A stretch of DNA of 64,000 bases from positions 1 through 64,000 of the forward strand of contig NZ_MECK01000621.1 of the NCBI RefSeq assembly GCF_014596465.1, in the 5' to 3' direction. How positions within the stretch are numbered: the first letter of the stretch is position 1; each line of letters opens with the position of its first letter. A model generated the notes under the pieces. It searched no databases, was not told the origin of the DNA, and was given only the letters and a program-made list of their open reading frames with translations. This document shows positions 25,375 to 34,330 of this stretch, in pieces. Both the position numbers and the translations under genes were made by a program. This DNA is from Streptomyces sp. CBMA123 (GTDB lineage: Bacteria; Actinomycetota; Actinomycetes; Streptomycetales; Streptomycetaceae).

Positions 25375-27930
25375 ATGAGTCACCGACTTCGGCTACCCCG
25401 GGCACTGGCCGTGCTCGCCGCCGCGAGTACCGCCCTCACCGGCTTCGCCGCCGCCCCGAGCTTCGCCGCCCCCACGGTGCAGGCCGGTCAGCAGGCGAGT
25501 CAGACCGCCCGTCCCGATGGCATAGCCCCCACCGGCACCGCCTTCGGTCTCGACACCCACGCGCAGACCCAGACGGGCCGGCTCGCACCCGCGCAACTCC
25601 CGCCGCGCTCCCCGCAGTCCGCCGCTCCCCAGGCCCCGACGCCCAAGCTCGCCAAGGCTCCGGCCCAGCTCGCGGCCAAGGGGGCCACCGCCGGCAGCGG
25701 GCAGACGGCCGGCACGGCCCAAACCTCCTGCACCCCGGCCGACTTCAGCGGCCGGAGCGGCGCGGACCTGGTCAACTTCATCCAGGGCTCGACGGTCGAC
25801 TGCATCAGCTCGCTGTTCCACCTCACCGGCGGCGACGCCCACGGGGTGTTCCAGCAGAGCCAGATGCTCGTGGTCGCCAACGGCCTGAAGAGCGCCGCCG
25901 CCTCGTACACGGGCGACAACTCCACCGGCATCTACCAGCTGGGCTACTTCCTCCAGGCCGGCTACTTCGCGCAGTACTACCACCCGGCCGACGTCGGCAC
26001 GTACGACGCGACGCTCACCGCCGCCGTGAAGGCCGCCCTCGACACCCTGGTGGGCAGCCCGCACTTCCTGGACGTCAACGACGGCAACGGCCAGGTCGCC
26101 GGCCAGGCGATGATCCTCTCCGACAGCGCCAACCTCCAGGCCCACTACCTCGGCACCTACCAGCGGGTGCTGAACGCGTACACCAGCGCCTGGGACTCGT
26201 CCTGGTACATGGTGAACTTCGCGAACAGCGTGTACACCCCGATCTTCCGCGGCCACCAGAACGCCGACTACGTCGCGGCCGTCACCGCCGACCCGAGCCT
26301 CATCAACACCCTCGACAGCTTCGCGCTCAACCACAAGAGCATGCTCGGCGGCACCAACTCCTACCTGGCTTCCAACGCCGGTCTGGAGACGGCCCGGTTC
26401 ATCGAGCACCCGGCGCTGGTCAACACCGTCCGGCCGCTGATCAAGGGCCTGATGGGCGTCTCGTCGATCACCGGCCCCACCGCGCCGCTCTGGGTCGGCG
26501 TCGCCGGCATGGCCGCCTTCTACGACAAGGCGAACTGCTCGGACTACGGCGTCTGCAACCTGGCGGACCAGCTCAAGGCCGCTGCCCTGCCGGTCAGCCA
26601 CACCTGCGACTCCACCCACAGCATCCTGGCCCAGAGCCTGACCGCCGCCGACCTCGCCGCCGTCTGCGCCAGCCTGCAGAACCAGGACGCGTACTTCCAC
26701 AACCTGGTCAAGGACAGCGGCCCGATCGCCGGCCAGTACGAGAACTCGCTGCAGATGGTGGTGTTCGCCTCCCCGCAGGACTACCAGACCTACGCGGGCG
26801 GCATCTACGGCGTCAGCACCAACAACGGCGGCATCACCCTGATCGGCGACCCGACCGCCCCCGCCAACCAGCCGATCTCGCTGACCTACCAGAACGGCAA
26901 CGACGGCTTCACCGCGGGCGTCTGGAACCTCAACCACGAGTACACCCACGCCCTCGACGGCCGCCTCGACATGAAGGGCAACTTCACCCAGCAGATCTCC
27001 GTCCCGGACGTCTGGTGGATCGAGGGCGTCGCCGAGTACACCTCCTACAGCTACCGGAACATCACCGACACCGGCGCGGTGGCCGAGGCGCCCAAGCACA
27101 CCTACGCGCTCAGCACGCTGTTCCAGAACACCTACGACAACAGCGACACCACCCGCACCTACCCGTGGGGCTACCTGGCCGTCCGCTTCATGACCGAGAA
27201 GCACCCGGACGTCATCCAGAACATGCTGGGCCACTTCCGCACCGGCGACTACACCGGCGGCTACGCGACCTACAACTCGATCGGCACCGCGTACGACGCC
27301 GAGTTCAACACCTGGCTGGACGCCTGCGCCGCCGGCGCCTGCGTGGTGGGCAGCACCCCGACCGCCGCCTTCACCGCCGTCCCGTCCGGCCTGAACGTCC
27401 AGTTCACCGACCAGTCGACCGAGTCCGGCGGCAGCATCGCCTCCTGGGCCTGGAACTTCGGTGACGGCGCCACCTCCACCAGCCAGAGCCCCGCGCACAC
27501 CTACACCGCGGCCGGCAGCTACACCGTCGGCCTCACGGTGACCGACGGCAACGGCAAGACCAACACCATCAGCCAGTCCGTCACGGTCGGCAGCCTCACC
27601 GGCTGCACCGCCGCCGACGCCCGGGTGCTGGACAAGAACTGCTCCCGCACCGGCCAGTCCGCGACCGCCGGCAACCTGGACTACTACTACATCTACCTGC
27701 CGGCCGGCACCACCACCCTCAAGGTCTCCAGCTCCGGCGGCACCGGCACCGCCTACCTGCTCTACAACCCGGACACCTGGGCCACCCCGAACGCCTACAC
27801 CACCGGCTCGACCACCAACGGCACCACCACCCAGAGCCTGACCGTCACCAACACCACGGCCGGCTACCGCTACATCAGCCTCTACGCCCAGACCGACTTC
27901 AGCGGCGTCACCATCACCACCCAGTACTGA
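25375..27930 (+). CDS. Secreted M9-family collagenase with PKD and PPC domains (paralogue)
   Basis: An 851-residue secreted zinc collagenase. The ATG at 25375 has GGAG about six bases upstream; an in-frame GTG six bases earlier would lie on top of that site. A signal peptide (MSHRLRLPRALAVLAAASTALTGFAAAPSFAA) leads. The M9 N-terminal domain follows, then HEYTH at about residue 521 with WWIEGVAEYTSY, a PKD domain (WNFGDGATS) and a terminal PPC domain (YYYIYLPAGTTTL). It is close to collagenase 1 over the whole length (for example TYPWGYLAVR, GHFRTGDY, and the same C-terminus DFSGVT-T-QY). The two paralogues flank the biosynthetic cluster in opposite orientation. Confidence 0.94.
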   Translation: MSHRLRLPRALAVLAAASTALTGFAAAPSFAAPTVQAGQQASQTARPDGIAPTGTAFGLDTHAQTQTGRLAPAQLPPRSPQSAAPQAPTPKLAKAPAQLAAKGATAGSGQTAGTAQTSCTPADFSGRSGADLVNFIQGSTVDCISSLFHLTGGDAHGVFQQSQMLVVANGLKSAAASYTGDNSTGIYQLGYFLQAGYFAQYYHPADVGTYDATLTAAVKAALDTLVGSPHFLDVNDGNGQVAGQAMILSDSANLQAHYLGTYQRVLNAYTSAWDSSWYMVNFANSVYTPIFRGHQNADYVAAVTADPSLINTLDSFALNHKSMLGGTNSYLASNAGLETARFIEHPALVNTVRPLIKGLMGVSSITGPTAPLWVGVAGMAAFYDKANCSDYGVCNLADQLKAAALPVSHTCDSTHSILAQSLTAADLAAVCASLQNQDAYFHNLVKDSGPIAGQYENSLQMVVFASPQDYQTYAGGIYGVSTNNGGITLIGDPTAPANQPISLTYQNGNDGFTAGVWNLNHEYTHALDGRLDMKGNFTQQISVPDVWWIEGVAEYTSYSYRNITDTGAVAEAPKHTYALSTLFQNTYDNSDTTRTYPWGYLAVRFMTEKHPDVIQNMLGHFRTGDYTGGYATYNSIGTAYDAEFNTWLDACAAGACVVGSTPTAAFTAVPSGLNVQFTDQSTESGGSIASWAWNFGDGATSTSQSPAHTYTAAGSYTVGLTVTDGNGKTNTISQSVTVGSLTGCTAADARVLDKNCSRTGQSATAGNLDYYYIYLPAGTTTLKVSSSGGTGTAYLLYNPDTWATPNAYTTGSTTNGTTTQSLTVTNTTAGYRYISLYAQTDFSGVTITTQY

Positions 27931-27943
27931 TCCCGCTCTTCGC

Positions 27944-27980
27944 GACGGCGGCCCGGAGCACCCCGCTCCGGGCCGCCGTC
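27944..27980 (+). terminator. Hairpin terminator of collagenase 2
   Basis: A perfect 16-bp stem (GACGGCGGCCCGGAGC at 27944-27959, complement 27965-27980) with a 5-nt loop, 13 nt after the stop codon. Confidence 0.85.
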
Positions 27981-28124
27981 CGGTCACTGGGGATCCGGGG
28001 AGCCACGCCGTGATCGCGTTGTCTGCCGAGCTGCACCTTGAACGTCCGCCGGAGCACAGTTCGCATGACCGTCACCCCGCCGGTGCGGCGTCGTAGCCAC
28101 CTTCCGGTGGGCCCCTGTACGGCA

Positions 28125-28160
28125 GGAGGCCGCCATCGGGAAGTCCCGGGGACGGCCTCC
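28125..28160 (-). terminator. Hairpin downstream of the propeller protein gene
   Basis: GGAGGCCG (28125-28132) pairs with CGGCCTCC (28153-28160), 16 nt beyond the minus-strand stop at 28177. Confidence 0.6.
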
Positions 28161-28176
28161 AGCGGTGTGTGGTGCG

Positions 28177-30018
28177 TCAGCTGATGCGGATGAGTCCGGC
28201 GGTGGCGCTGGCCGCCTCCAGGGCAGGGCTGCCGCTGTAGGTGGCGGTGTAGCCGAGGTTCAGCAGGACGGTGACGACCGGGCAGGGGCCGGTGCAGGTT
28301 GCGGTGCCCGCCGCGTTGGTGGTGGCGGTGCAGACCGTGGTGGAGCCGACCTTGAAGGTGATGGCGGCGCCGGGCACGGGCTTGCCGGTGATGGTGTCGG
28401 TGAGGGTGGCGGACAGGTTGAGGTTGATGCTCAGTTGCCCGGGGGCGATGGAGAGCAGCAGCGGGTTCGCGGTGAGCTTGGTGGTGTCCTTGGTGTAGGT
28501 GTACCGGTCCCCGGCCGTGATGGTGCTGGTGCCGCCGGGGGTGGTGACGGTGACGTCGACCGGTCCGGCCGCGCTCGCGGCGGGCGCGGTCGCGGTGACG
28601 GTGGTGTCGTTGACGACGGTGAACGAGGCAGCCGGGGTGGTGCCGAAGGCGACGGCGGTGGCGCCGGTGAGGTGGCTGCCGGTGAGCGTGACGGTGGTGC
28701 CGCCGCCGGCCGGGCCCTGGGCGGGCGCGATGCCGGTGATGGTGGGCGCGGGGACCTGGTAGGTGTAGGTGCCGGCGGTCACGGTGCGGCCCTTCGCGGT
28801 CAGCTTCACGTCGACGGTGCCGGCCGCGTGGGGCGGGGCGACGGCGGTGACGGTGGTGTCGTTGACGACGGTGAACGAGGCGGCCGGGGTGGTGCCGAAG
28901 GTGACGGCGGTGGTGCCGTACAGGTGGCTGCCCGTCAGGGTGACGGTGGTGCCGCCGGTGGTGAGGCCGTGGTCGGGGGCGAGGCCGGTGGCGACCGGCG
29001 GCAGGGGTGCCATCGCCAGCTGGTAGACGTTCTGGTCGATGGGGATGCTCGCGGTGATGGTGAGCGTCGCGGTGTCGACGATGGAGACGGTGCCGTTGGT
29101 GAGGCTGCTGACGTAGAGGCGGCTGCCGTCGGGGTCGGCGAGGACGGCGGTCGACCAGCCGCCCGTGGGGATGCTGCCGACCATGGTGTTGGTCGTGGCG
29201 TCGACGACGGACGTCGTGCCCAGGGCGCTGCCGACGTAGATGCGGCTGCCGTCCGGGGAGACGGCCACGCCCTGCGGGAGCCAGTCGACCGTGATGGTGG
29301 AGGTGATCGTGGCGGTGGCGGTGTCGATCACCGCGAGGGTCCGGTCCTGGCTGTTGCTGACGTACGCGCGGGTGCCGTCGGGGCTGAAGGCCGCGCCGAA
29401 CGCGCCCCGGAAGTGGACGGTGGCGGCGACGGTGTCGGTGGCGGTGTCGATGACCGTCACCGAGCTGTTGAGGGGGCTGGGGACGTAGACCCGGCGGCCG
29501 TCCGGGGAGACGGCGATCTGTGCGGCCTGGCTGCCGGTCGGGACGACGGTGGTGACGGTGCGGGTGGCGGTGTCGATGACCGCCATCCCGCCCTCGTAGT
29601 AGTCGACGTAGGCGCGTGCGCCGTCGGGTGAGAAGGCGATGGCTGTCGGCGAGTGGTAGGTGCCGAGGTCGATGGTCCCGGCGACGGTGTTGGTGGCGGT
29701 GTCGACGACCGTGAGGGCATAGGTGTTGCTGCCGGTCCACACCTGGGAGCCGTCGGGGGTGACCGCCGCGTAGGGCGACGCCCCGCCGCTGGCGAGGGTG
29801 GTGACCGTCGCCCCGGTGGCCGGGTCGACGCCGAGCACGTTGGCGTAGCCGTTGGGGATGTAGAGCAGGGACGCGGGGCCGGCCGCGTGCGCGGTCGCGG
29901 CCGGCAGCACCGCGGCGGCGGTGCAGAGGAGCGCGGTGGCCACTGATCCTGCCGCGACGCGCCGCAGCCTTCGCCAGCGCCCCGGGCGTATCGCGGTGGG
30001 GTGGGTGGTCGGTGCCAT
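28177..30018 (-). CDS. Secreted YVTN beta-propeller protein with two IPT/TIG domains and an Ig-like domain
   Basis: A 613-residue exported protein. I chose the ATG at 30018 (AGGCGG upstream), which places an Arg-rich signal (RRLRRVAAGSVATALLCTAAAVLPAATAHAA) at the N-terminus; longer starts add unlikely residues. Residues about 45-345 are 7 or so YVTN-type propeller repeats (TVTVIDTATDTV..., VSPDGRRVYV). Two IPT/TIG domains follow (GLAPDHGLTTGGTTVTLTGSHL and the near copy GIAPAQGPAGGGTTVTLTGSHL), then an Ig-like domain ending GLIRIS. Such proteins usually sit on or outside the cell and bind polymers or partners. The two IPT copies are almost identical, suggesting recent internal duplication. 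Function is unknown. Confidence 0.88.
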   Translation of the reverse strand: MAPTTHPTAIRPGRWRRLRRVAAGSVATALLCTAAAVLPAATAHAAGPASLLYIPNGYANVLGVDPATGATVTTLASGGASPYAAVTPDGSQVWTGSNTYALTVVDTATNTVAGTIDLGTYHSPTAIAFSPDGARAYVDYYEGGMAVIDTATRTVTTVVPTGSQAAQIAVSPDGRRVYVPSPLNSSVTVIDTATDTVAATVHFRGAFGAAFSPDGTRAYVSNSQDRTLAVIDTATATITSTITVDWLPQGVAVSPDGSRIYVGSALGTTSVVDATTNTMVGSIPTGGWSTAVLADPDGSRLYVSSLTNGTVSIVDTATLTITASIPIDQNVYQLAMAPLPPVATGLAPDHGLTTGGTTVTLTGSHLYGTTAVTFGTTPAASFTVVNDTTVTAVAPPHAAGTVDVKLTAKGRTVTAGTYTYQVPAPTITGIAPAQGPAGGGTTVTLTGSHLTGATAVAFGTTPAASFTVVNDTTVTATAPAASAAGPVDVTVTTPGGTSTITAGDRYTYTKDTTKLTANPLLLSIAPGQLSINLNLSATLTDTITGKPVPGAAITFKVGSTTVCTATTNAAGTATCTGPCPVVTVLLNLGYTATYSGSPALEAASATAGLIRIS

Positions 30019-30261
30019 GGGTTCCGCCTCTCGCGGGTTGCAGAAGCCCGTCCGAACGGACGGGCTCTGTCGAATCACGCTAGCTCCACGGAACATGACG
30101 AACGGTCAGATGAACGATGATGACCGTTTCTGTTCATCCACAATCGGAATCCGATCATCCGGCGGCGGGGCGGCAGTCACCGCAACCCGGCCCGCACCCG
30201 CGGTCCGCGCCGAACGGGTCGGGCGGGCCGCGGGTGCGGTTGCTCGGGTGGTGCGGCGGGG

Positions 30262-33200
30262 CTACTTCTTGTCCGCGCCGTCCTTGCCCTGGTTCATCAT
30301 GCCGCCGAGGGCGCTGAGGTTGCTGGCGCCGCCGGTGGCCACGGACGCGGCCCCCTTGGCGGCGGCCTCGTTGGCGAGCTGCTGCATCTTCTGCAGGTGT
30401 TCGGTGGCGGTCTTCAGGGCTTCCTGGCCGCGTTCGCCGGCGGCCTTGTCGTTGTTCGCGGCGGCCTCGATGCCCTTGGTGAGGACCTGGGTGACGGTGT
30501 TGATGCCGCTCATGTCGCGGAACAGGTTGGCGGTGGCGATGGCCTGCGCGGTCTGGAGGGCGGTCGGGTCGGGCATCGCCACCAGCGGCGTGAACCTCGC
30601 CTCGGAGGCGCCCAGCGGGGCGACCTTGGTGTCCAGGTTCTGGGCGCGCGAGGCGGTGGAGACGGGGGCGATGTCGGCCGGGGTGATCTGGATCGGCGAG
30701 TCCTTCCAGTTCCAGAAGCGGGTGAGGTCGATCTTCTCGGCGGAGTTGGCCCGGCCGAGGACGGCCTCGGCGAAGACGCCCTTGGTGGCGATCGCGACGG
30801 TGTTGGTCACCGGGTTGCCGTAGGCGGTGGCGGTGGCCTTGCGGGCGTTGGTCCACGCCTCGCGCTCCTGCTCGCTGGTGAAGTTCCACCGGAACCCGAG
30901 GTAGTTGCCGGTCGCGGCGATCGGCTTCGGGTCCAGCACCGTGCCCAGCAGGACCGGCTGCGCGGTCGAACCGGCGGGCGCGTAGGAGTAGTTGGCGAGG
31001 ATACGGCTGAGGGTGAGCTCGTCGGCGTTGGCCCACACGGCCTGGCTGTAGTGGCGGCGGTTGTCGTTCAGGTGGTCCAGGACGTTCTGGGCGACGTTGC
31101 CGCCGCGCACGTGGAAGCCCAGCGAGGAGACGTAGGTGCGGCTGCCGGACTTCACCGTCGCGCCGAACACCCCGCAGATCGCCGAGGCCCCGCCGGCGTC
31201 CTCGCTCAGGTCGGGCGCGGCGGTGGTGGTCTCGGCGATCCCGAAGTTCGCCACGCCGGAGGTCATCGTCAAACGGAGCCCGGCGAGGCTGCCGCGGGCG
31301 CCGGGGCCGGACCAGGCGTCGACGGAGATCAGCTTGTCGGCGCCGCCGAAGGTGTAGGAGGCCTGGCGCAGGACGCCGGAGCCGCCGGTGTCGCCGCAGC
31401 GGGCGGTCTGCCCGGGGAAGATGACCTGGATGCTGCGGATGCCGACCTCGTCGTACCAGACGTCGATCCGGGAGGCGTAGGGGGAGTCGGCCTTGGGCTG
31501 GTAGTCGAACGGGAGCGGGTTCTCCCGCGCGGTGGTGAGGTAGCGCAGCAATGTCCCGTCGGTCTTGAGGACCCAGTAGTCCCCGGCGGCGGCCGAGACA
31601 ACCGCCACCGTCGCCGCGGTCACGGTGTTCTTGAGGTAGGGGTTGGTGGACGCAGCCCAGGTCGTCGCACCGGGTTCCAGCACTACTGCGAGGTTGGCGC
31701 CGGGTGCCTTTATGCTGCCCCAGAGCAAGCCGTCGGCGGCGGCGTACAAGCGATTCAGGGCCGAAGTGGCCCGGTCCGACCAGCCGGTGCCCACTCGCTC
31801 GTAGGTCTTCCCCTGGCGGAGGTACCAGACCTTGCTGCCGGTGGCGGCGACCTCGTCGGCCTGGACGTTCAGGTTCGTCCAGGTACCGTTCGAGGCACGC
31901 TGCCAGAGCGTGTTGTCCAGGGCTACGAGGTAGAGCGTGTCGTCCGCGCCGCAGGCCAGGCTCAGCCCCTGCCGTTCCTGTGCGTCGGCGGCCATCCAAG
32001 TCGTCCCGGGGAAGTGCACGAGCTTCTTGTCGGCCCGCAGCCCCCAGAGGATCTCCTTGCCCGGCATGATGCGCTGCAGTCCGCCGCTGGGCAGGCCGGT
32101 GGTGGGCAGCGGGTTCCACTGCCGGCTGACGGGGTCGAAGCGCACCGGGCTGCCGTCGGCTTTGCGCACCCCGTACAGCCCCATGGGGCCGCCGGCGATG
32201 TCGAGCAGGTCCACGCCGTCGTAGGTCTGCTCCTGGAGCGCCTCCGGGGCGGTGAGCGCGTCGAGCTTGCGCACCGTGGTGTCGAACGGGTTCGCCGCCC
32301 GGATCTTCGCTCCCCAGTCGGCCGGCGCCACCGAGGCGAGGACCTCCTTGTACCGCTGGAGGCTGGAGTAGGTGAAGGTCAGTTCCTGGAGCGGGATGAA
32401 CAGGCAGCGTTCCAGCTTCGTCGGCTTGGTCGTGACGCTGTAGACCTGGACGACCTCGTAGTACTGCACCGACATCGCGTGCATGTGGTTGTAGTTGGTG
32501 ACGACCCGGGTCATCACCTGGTCCTTCTCCGACTGCGAGGTCTCGCGCACCACCGTCATGTTGCGGCTGCGGGCTGCCGTCGCCAGCTGCTGGGTGCGCG
32601 CGCTGATGCGCTGGGACGCCTCGTCCGCCACCGTCTTCACCCCGGTCGAGCGGGAGACGGCCGTCGAGAAGGCGCTGTTCTCCGACGCGCTCCAGTTCGC
32701 GCCGATCCCGCCGAAGAACCCTGCGAGGCCGATGCTGCCGCCGCCGCTGGAGGACTTGCTGCGCTGCGCCGCCGAGGAGTCGCCGTACTGCTCCTCGCGG
32801 GCGATGGCGTTGGCGACCTCGCTGATCGAGCGGTTCTGGTCGGTGGTGGAGGAGAGGGTGTCGGCCTCGGTGGTCTTCTCCGTGCCGGTGGCCTTCGTGG
32901 TGTTCTGCCAGTCGACGACCGCGACCTTCGTGCTCTCCCCGGGCGCGAGGGCGAGGCTGTGCAGCAGGCGGCCGAGCGTGACGCCCTGGGCCGACCAGCT
33001 CTGCTCGGTGGTGACGACCATGCCCTCGGCGGGCCTGTCGTAGAACGGGAGGTTCTCCTCGCCGAGGTCGATCGCGCCGGTCAGCTTGCGGGCCGGCTTC
33101 GCGTTGGGGATGTCGGTGAGCACCACCGACTGGTAACGGACGATCTCCGTCGGGTAGTTGCCGGTGGTCGGCAGCAGGTCCTTCGGCGTCGCGCCGTCCA

Positions 33201-33363
33201 GCGACGCCCTGTCCACCTCGTACCCCGGCGACGCGCCCGTACCCGCCGGGGCCGGGGTGGTCGTGGTCGTGGTGGCCGGCGTGGTCGTGGCCGTCGTCGT
33301 GGACGCCGGGGCCGTCGTGCTCGCCGGGGCGCTGCTGGGTGTTCCTGAGCTCGCGGTGGTCAT
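30262..33363 (-). CDS. Very large tectonin/jacalin-type lectin protein of unknown function
   Basis: A 1033-residue protein with no signal peptide or strong membrane helix. I chose the ATG at 33363; a far upstream in-frame start would add a basic stretch unlike coding sequence. Residues 2-45 are Thr/Ala/Pro repeats (TTTATTTPATTTTTTPAP). A long region with Ser/Gly-rich GSIGLAGFFGGIG follows. About residues 390-560 have tectonin-like propeller repeats (MGLYGVRKADGSPV, LYLVALDNTLWQR, GLLWGSIK). Then comes a jacalin-like lectin domain (SRIDVWYDEVGIRSIQVIF ... ICGVFGATVKSG ... SSLGFHV). The tail is Ala/Gly-rich with GGMMNQGKDGADKK. It is monocistronic, with no recognised partners. A secreted-by-lysis or injected lectin/toxin is possible but only a guess. 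Confidence 0.8.
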   Translation of the reverse strand: MTTASSGTPSSAPASTTAPASTTTATTTPATTTTTTPAPAGTGASPGYEVDRASLDGATPKDLLPTTGNYPTEIVRYQSVVLTDIPNAKPARKLTGAIDLGEENLPFYDRPAEGMVVTTEQSWSAQGVTLGRLLHSLALAPGESTKVAVVDWQNTTKATGTEKTTEADTLSSTTDQNRSISEVANAIAREEQYGDSSAAQRSKSSSGGGSIGLAGFFGGIGANWSASENSAFSTAVSRSTGVKTVADEASQRISARTQQLATAARSRNMTVVRETSQSEKDQVMTRVVTNYNHMHAMSVQYYEVVQVYSVTTKPTKLERCLFIPLQELTFTYSSLQRYKEVLASVAPADWGAKIRAANPFDTTVRKLDALTAPEALQEQTYDGVDLLDIAGGPMGLYGVRKADGSPVRFDPVSRQWNPLPTTGLPSGGLQRIMPGKEILWGLRADKKLVHFPGTTWMAADAQERQGLSLACGADDTLYLVALDNTLWQRASNGTWTNLNVQADEVAATGSKVWYLRQGKTYERVGTGWSDRATSALNRLYAAADGLLWGSIKAPGANLAVVLEPGATTWAASTNPYLKNTVTAATVAVVSAAAGDYWVLKTDGTLLRYLTTARENPLPFDYQPKADSPYASRIDVWYDEVGIRSIQVIFPGQTARCGDTGGSGVLRQASYTFGGADKLISVDAWSGPGARGSLAGLRLTMTSGVANFGIAETTTAAPDLSEDAGGASAICGVFGATVKSGSRTYVSSLGFHVRGGNVAQNVLDHLNDNRRHYSQAVWANADELTLSRILANYSYAPAGSTAQPVLLGTVLDPKPIAATGNYLGFRWNFTSEQEREAWTNARKATATAYGNPVTNTVAIATKGVFAEAVLGRANSAEKIDLTRFWNWKDSPIQITPADIAPVSTASRAQNLDTKVAPLGASEARFTPLVAMPDPTALQTAQAIATANLFRDMSGINTVTQVLTKGIEAAANNDKAAGERGQEALKTATEHLQKMQQLANEAAAKGAASVATGGASNLSALGGMMNQGKDGADKK

Positions 33364-33586
33364 CACGAATCCCGTCTGCGGAGAAGATGAGGGTGGAACG
33401 GCACGGCACCGGGCACCAACTGCCCCTGGTACCAAGGCGAACGACGCCTTCCGGATCGGGAACCTACACAGAGTGATCACAGCGCCGACATGCTTTGACG
33501 GGAATGGCCGGAAACCGTGCCCGAACCAACGGACCTTCCGCGCCACGCACCGAAAACCTCCACGATCGTGCGCGCGCACCAGCATG

Positions 33587-33617
33587 CGGCCGGGGCCCGC
33601 AAAAGGGGCCCCGGCCG
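33587..33617. terminator. Orphan hairpin, possible terminator
   Basis: A 12-bp perfect stem (CGGCCGGGGCCC at 33587-33598, complement at 33606-33617) with loop GCAAAAG. It is more than 300 nt from the nearest candidate upstream frame on the minus strand (ends 33947), and no plus-strand gene precedes it. Confidence 0.5.
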
Positions 33618-33946
33618 AGCCGGGTCACCATGCGATCGGGCGCTCCCGCGGAGGGCTGCCACGAAGCTCCACCTGGCCGCAGAAGAGTCCGACACGGTCG
33701 CCGCCTTCCGGAGCGCCCGAAACCACCCAGCCCGATCACAACAGCGTTACACCTTGCGGAAGTTGGCCGGAATCGGTGCCCGGCTCGGCGGCCCTCCCGC
33801 AGCTCCCGCTCCAGGACGTCGTCCTCCCGCGCGCCCGGCTGCCGGACCTCGCCGCGAAGGCCACCCGCCCGCCGGCCTCGAACCGCCGCCGCGTCGCACC
33901 CGCTCGACGACGGCCCGCCCGCGCGTGGGCCTGGGGGACCGGTCCG

Positions 33947-34237
33947 TCAGGGGCGGTCCAGCTCCGGGTAGTAGCCGCGTTGGTACGTCGACAGGCCGGA
34001 GGTGCTCAACTCACCCGCACCGCGGCAGATGGCGCAGGCCTTCGTCGTGCGGCAGTCCGCGCACCGGCCCTTCCGGTCGGGACCGGCCCAGCCGGTCCAG
34101 TTCGGCGCGCGCTGTCGAAGTCTCGTCCATGTCGGCCCGCTGGCCCCGGAACGTACCACAGGGCCGACCCCCGGATCCGGGCCACGGCGCCGCGGCCCGG
34201 CCGCCCGGCCGCCCGACCGATGGAGCGGCACCGCCAC
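33947..34237 (-). CDS. Possible small Cys-rich (zinc-ribbon-like) protein or remnant
   Basis: The last 45 residues of this frame look protein-like: GRCADCRTTKACAICRGAGE has two Cys-x-x-Cys pairs, and the tail STYQRGYYPELDRP is not GC-biased noise. The upstream part is Arg/Gly-rich and probably non-coding, and no start codon or ribosome-binding site is convincing. It may be the end of a decayed gene. Confidence 0.3.
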   Translation of the reverse strand: MAVPLHRSGGRAAGPRRRGPDPGVGPVVRSGASGPTWTRLRQRAPNWTGWAGPDRKGRCADCRTTKACAICRGAGELSTSGLSTYQRGYYPELDRP

Positions 34238-34330
34238 CCGCTCCGTCCGTCGGGACCCCGGCGCTCGACCGGAGGCGGGCCGGTCACCCGAGGGTGACCG
34301 GCCCGCAGCGCGGCATGCCCGCCGAGGGCC

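Larger units (their letters stand above)
33364..34330. other. Intergenic region, about 970 bp
   Basis: Between the large lectin gene (its promoter side) and the ricin-lectin gene. It holds the hairpin at 33587-33617 and a possible small Cys-rich frame at 33947-34237. Otherwise I see nothing coding. Confidence 0.5.

Noticed and set aside
25393..27987. Long open frame antisense to collagenase 2 (and similar ones antisense to other genes)
   Set aside because: Codon-position GC shadow: Val/Gly/Ala/Arg-rich, no domain, no ribosome-binding site, and the sense strand has an obvious conserved gene.
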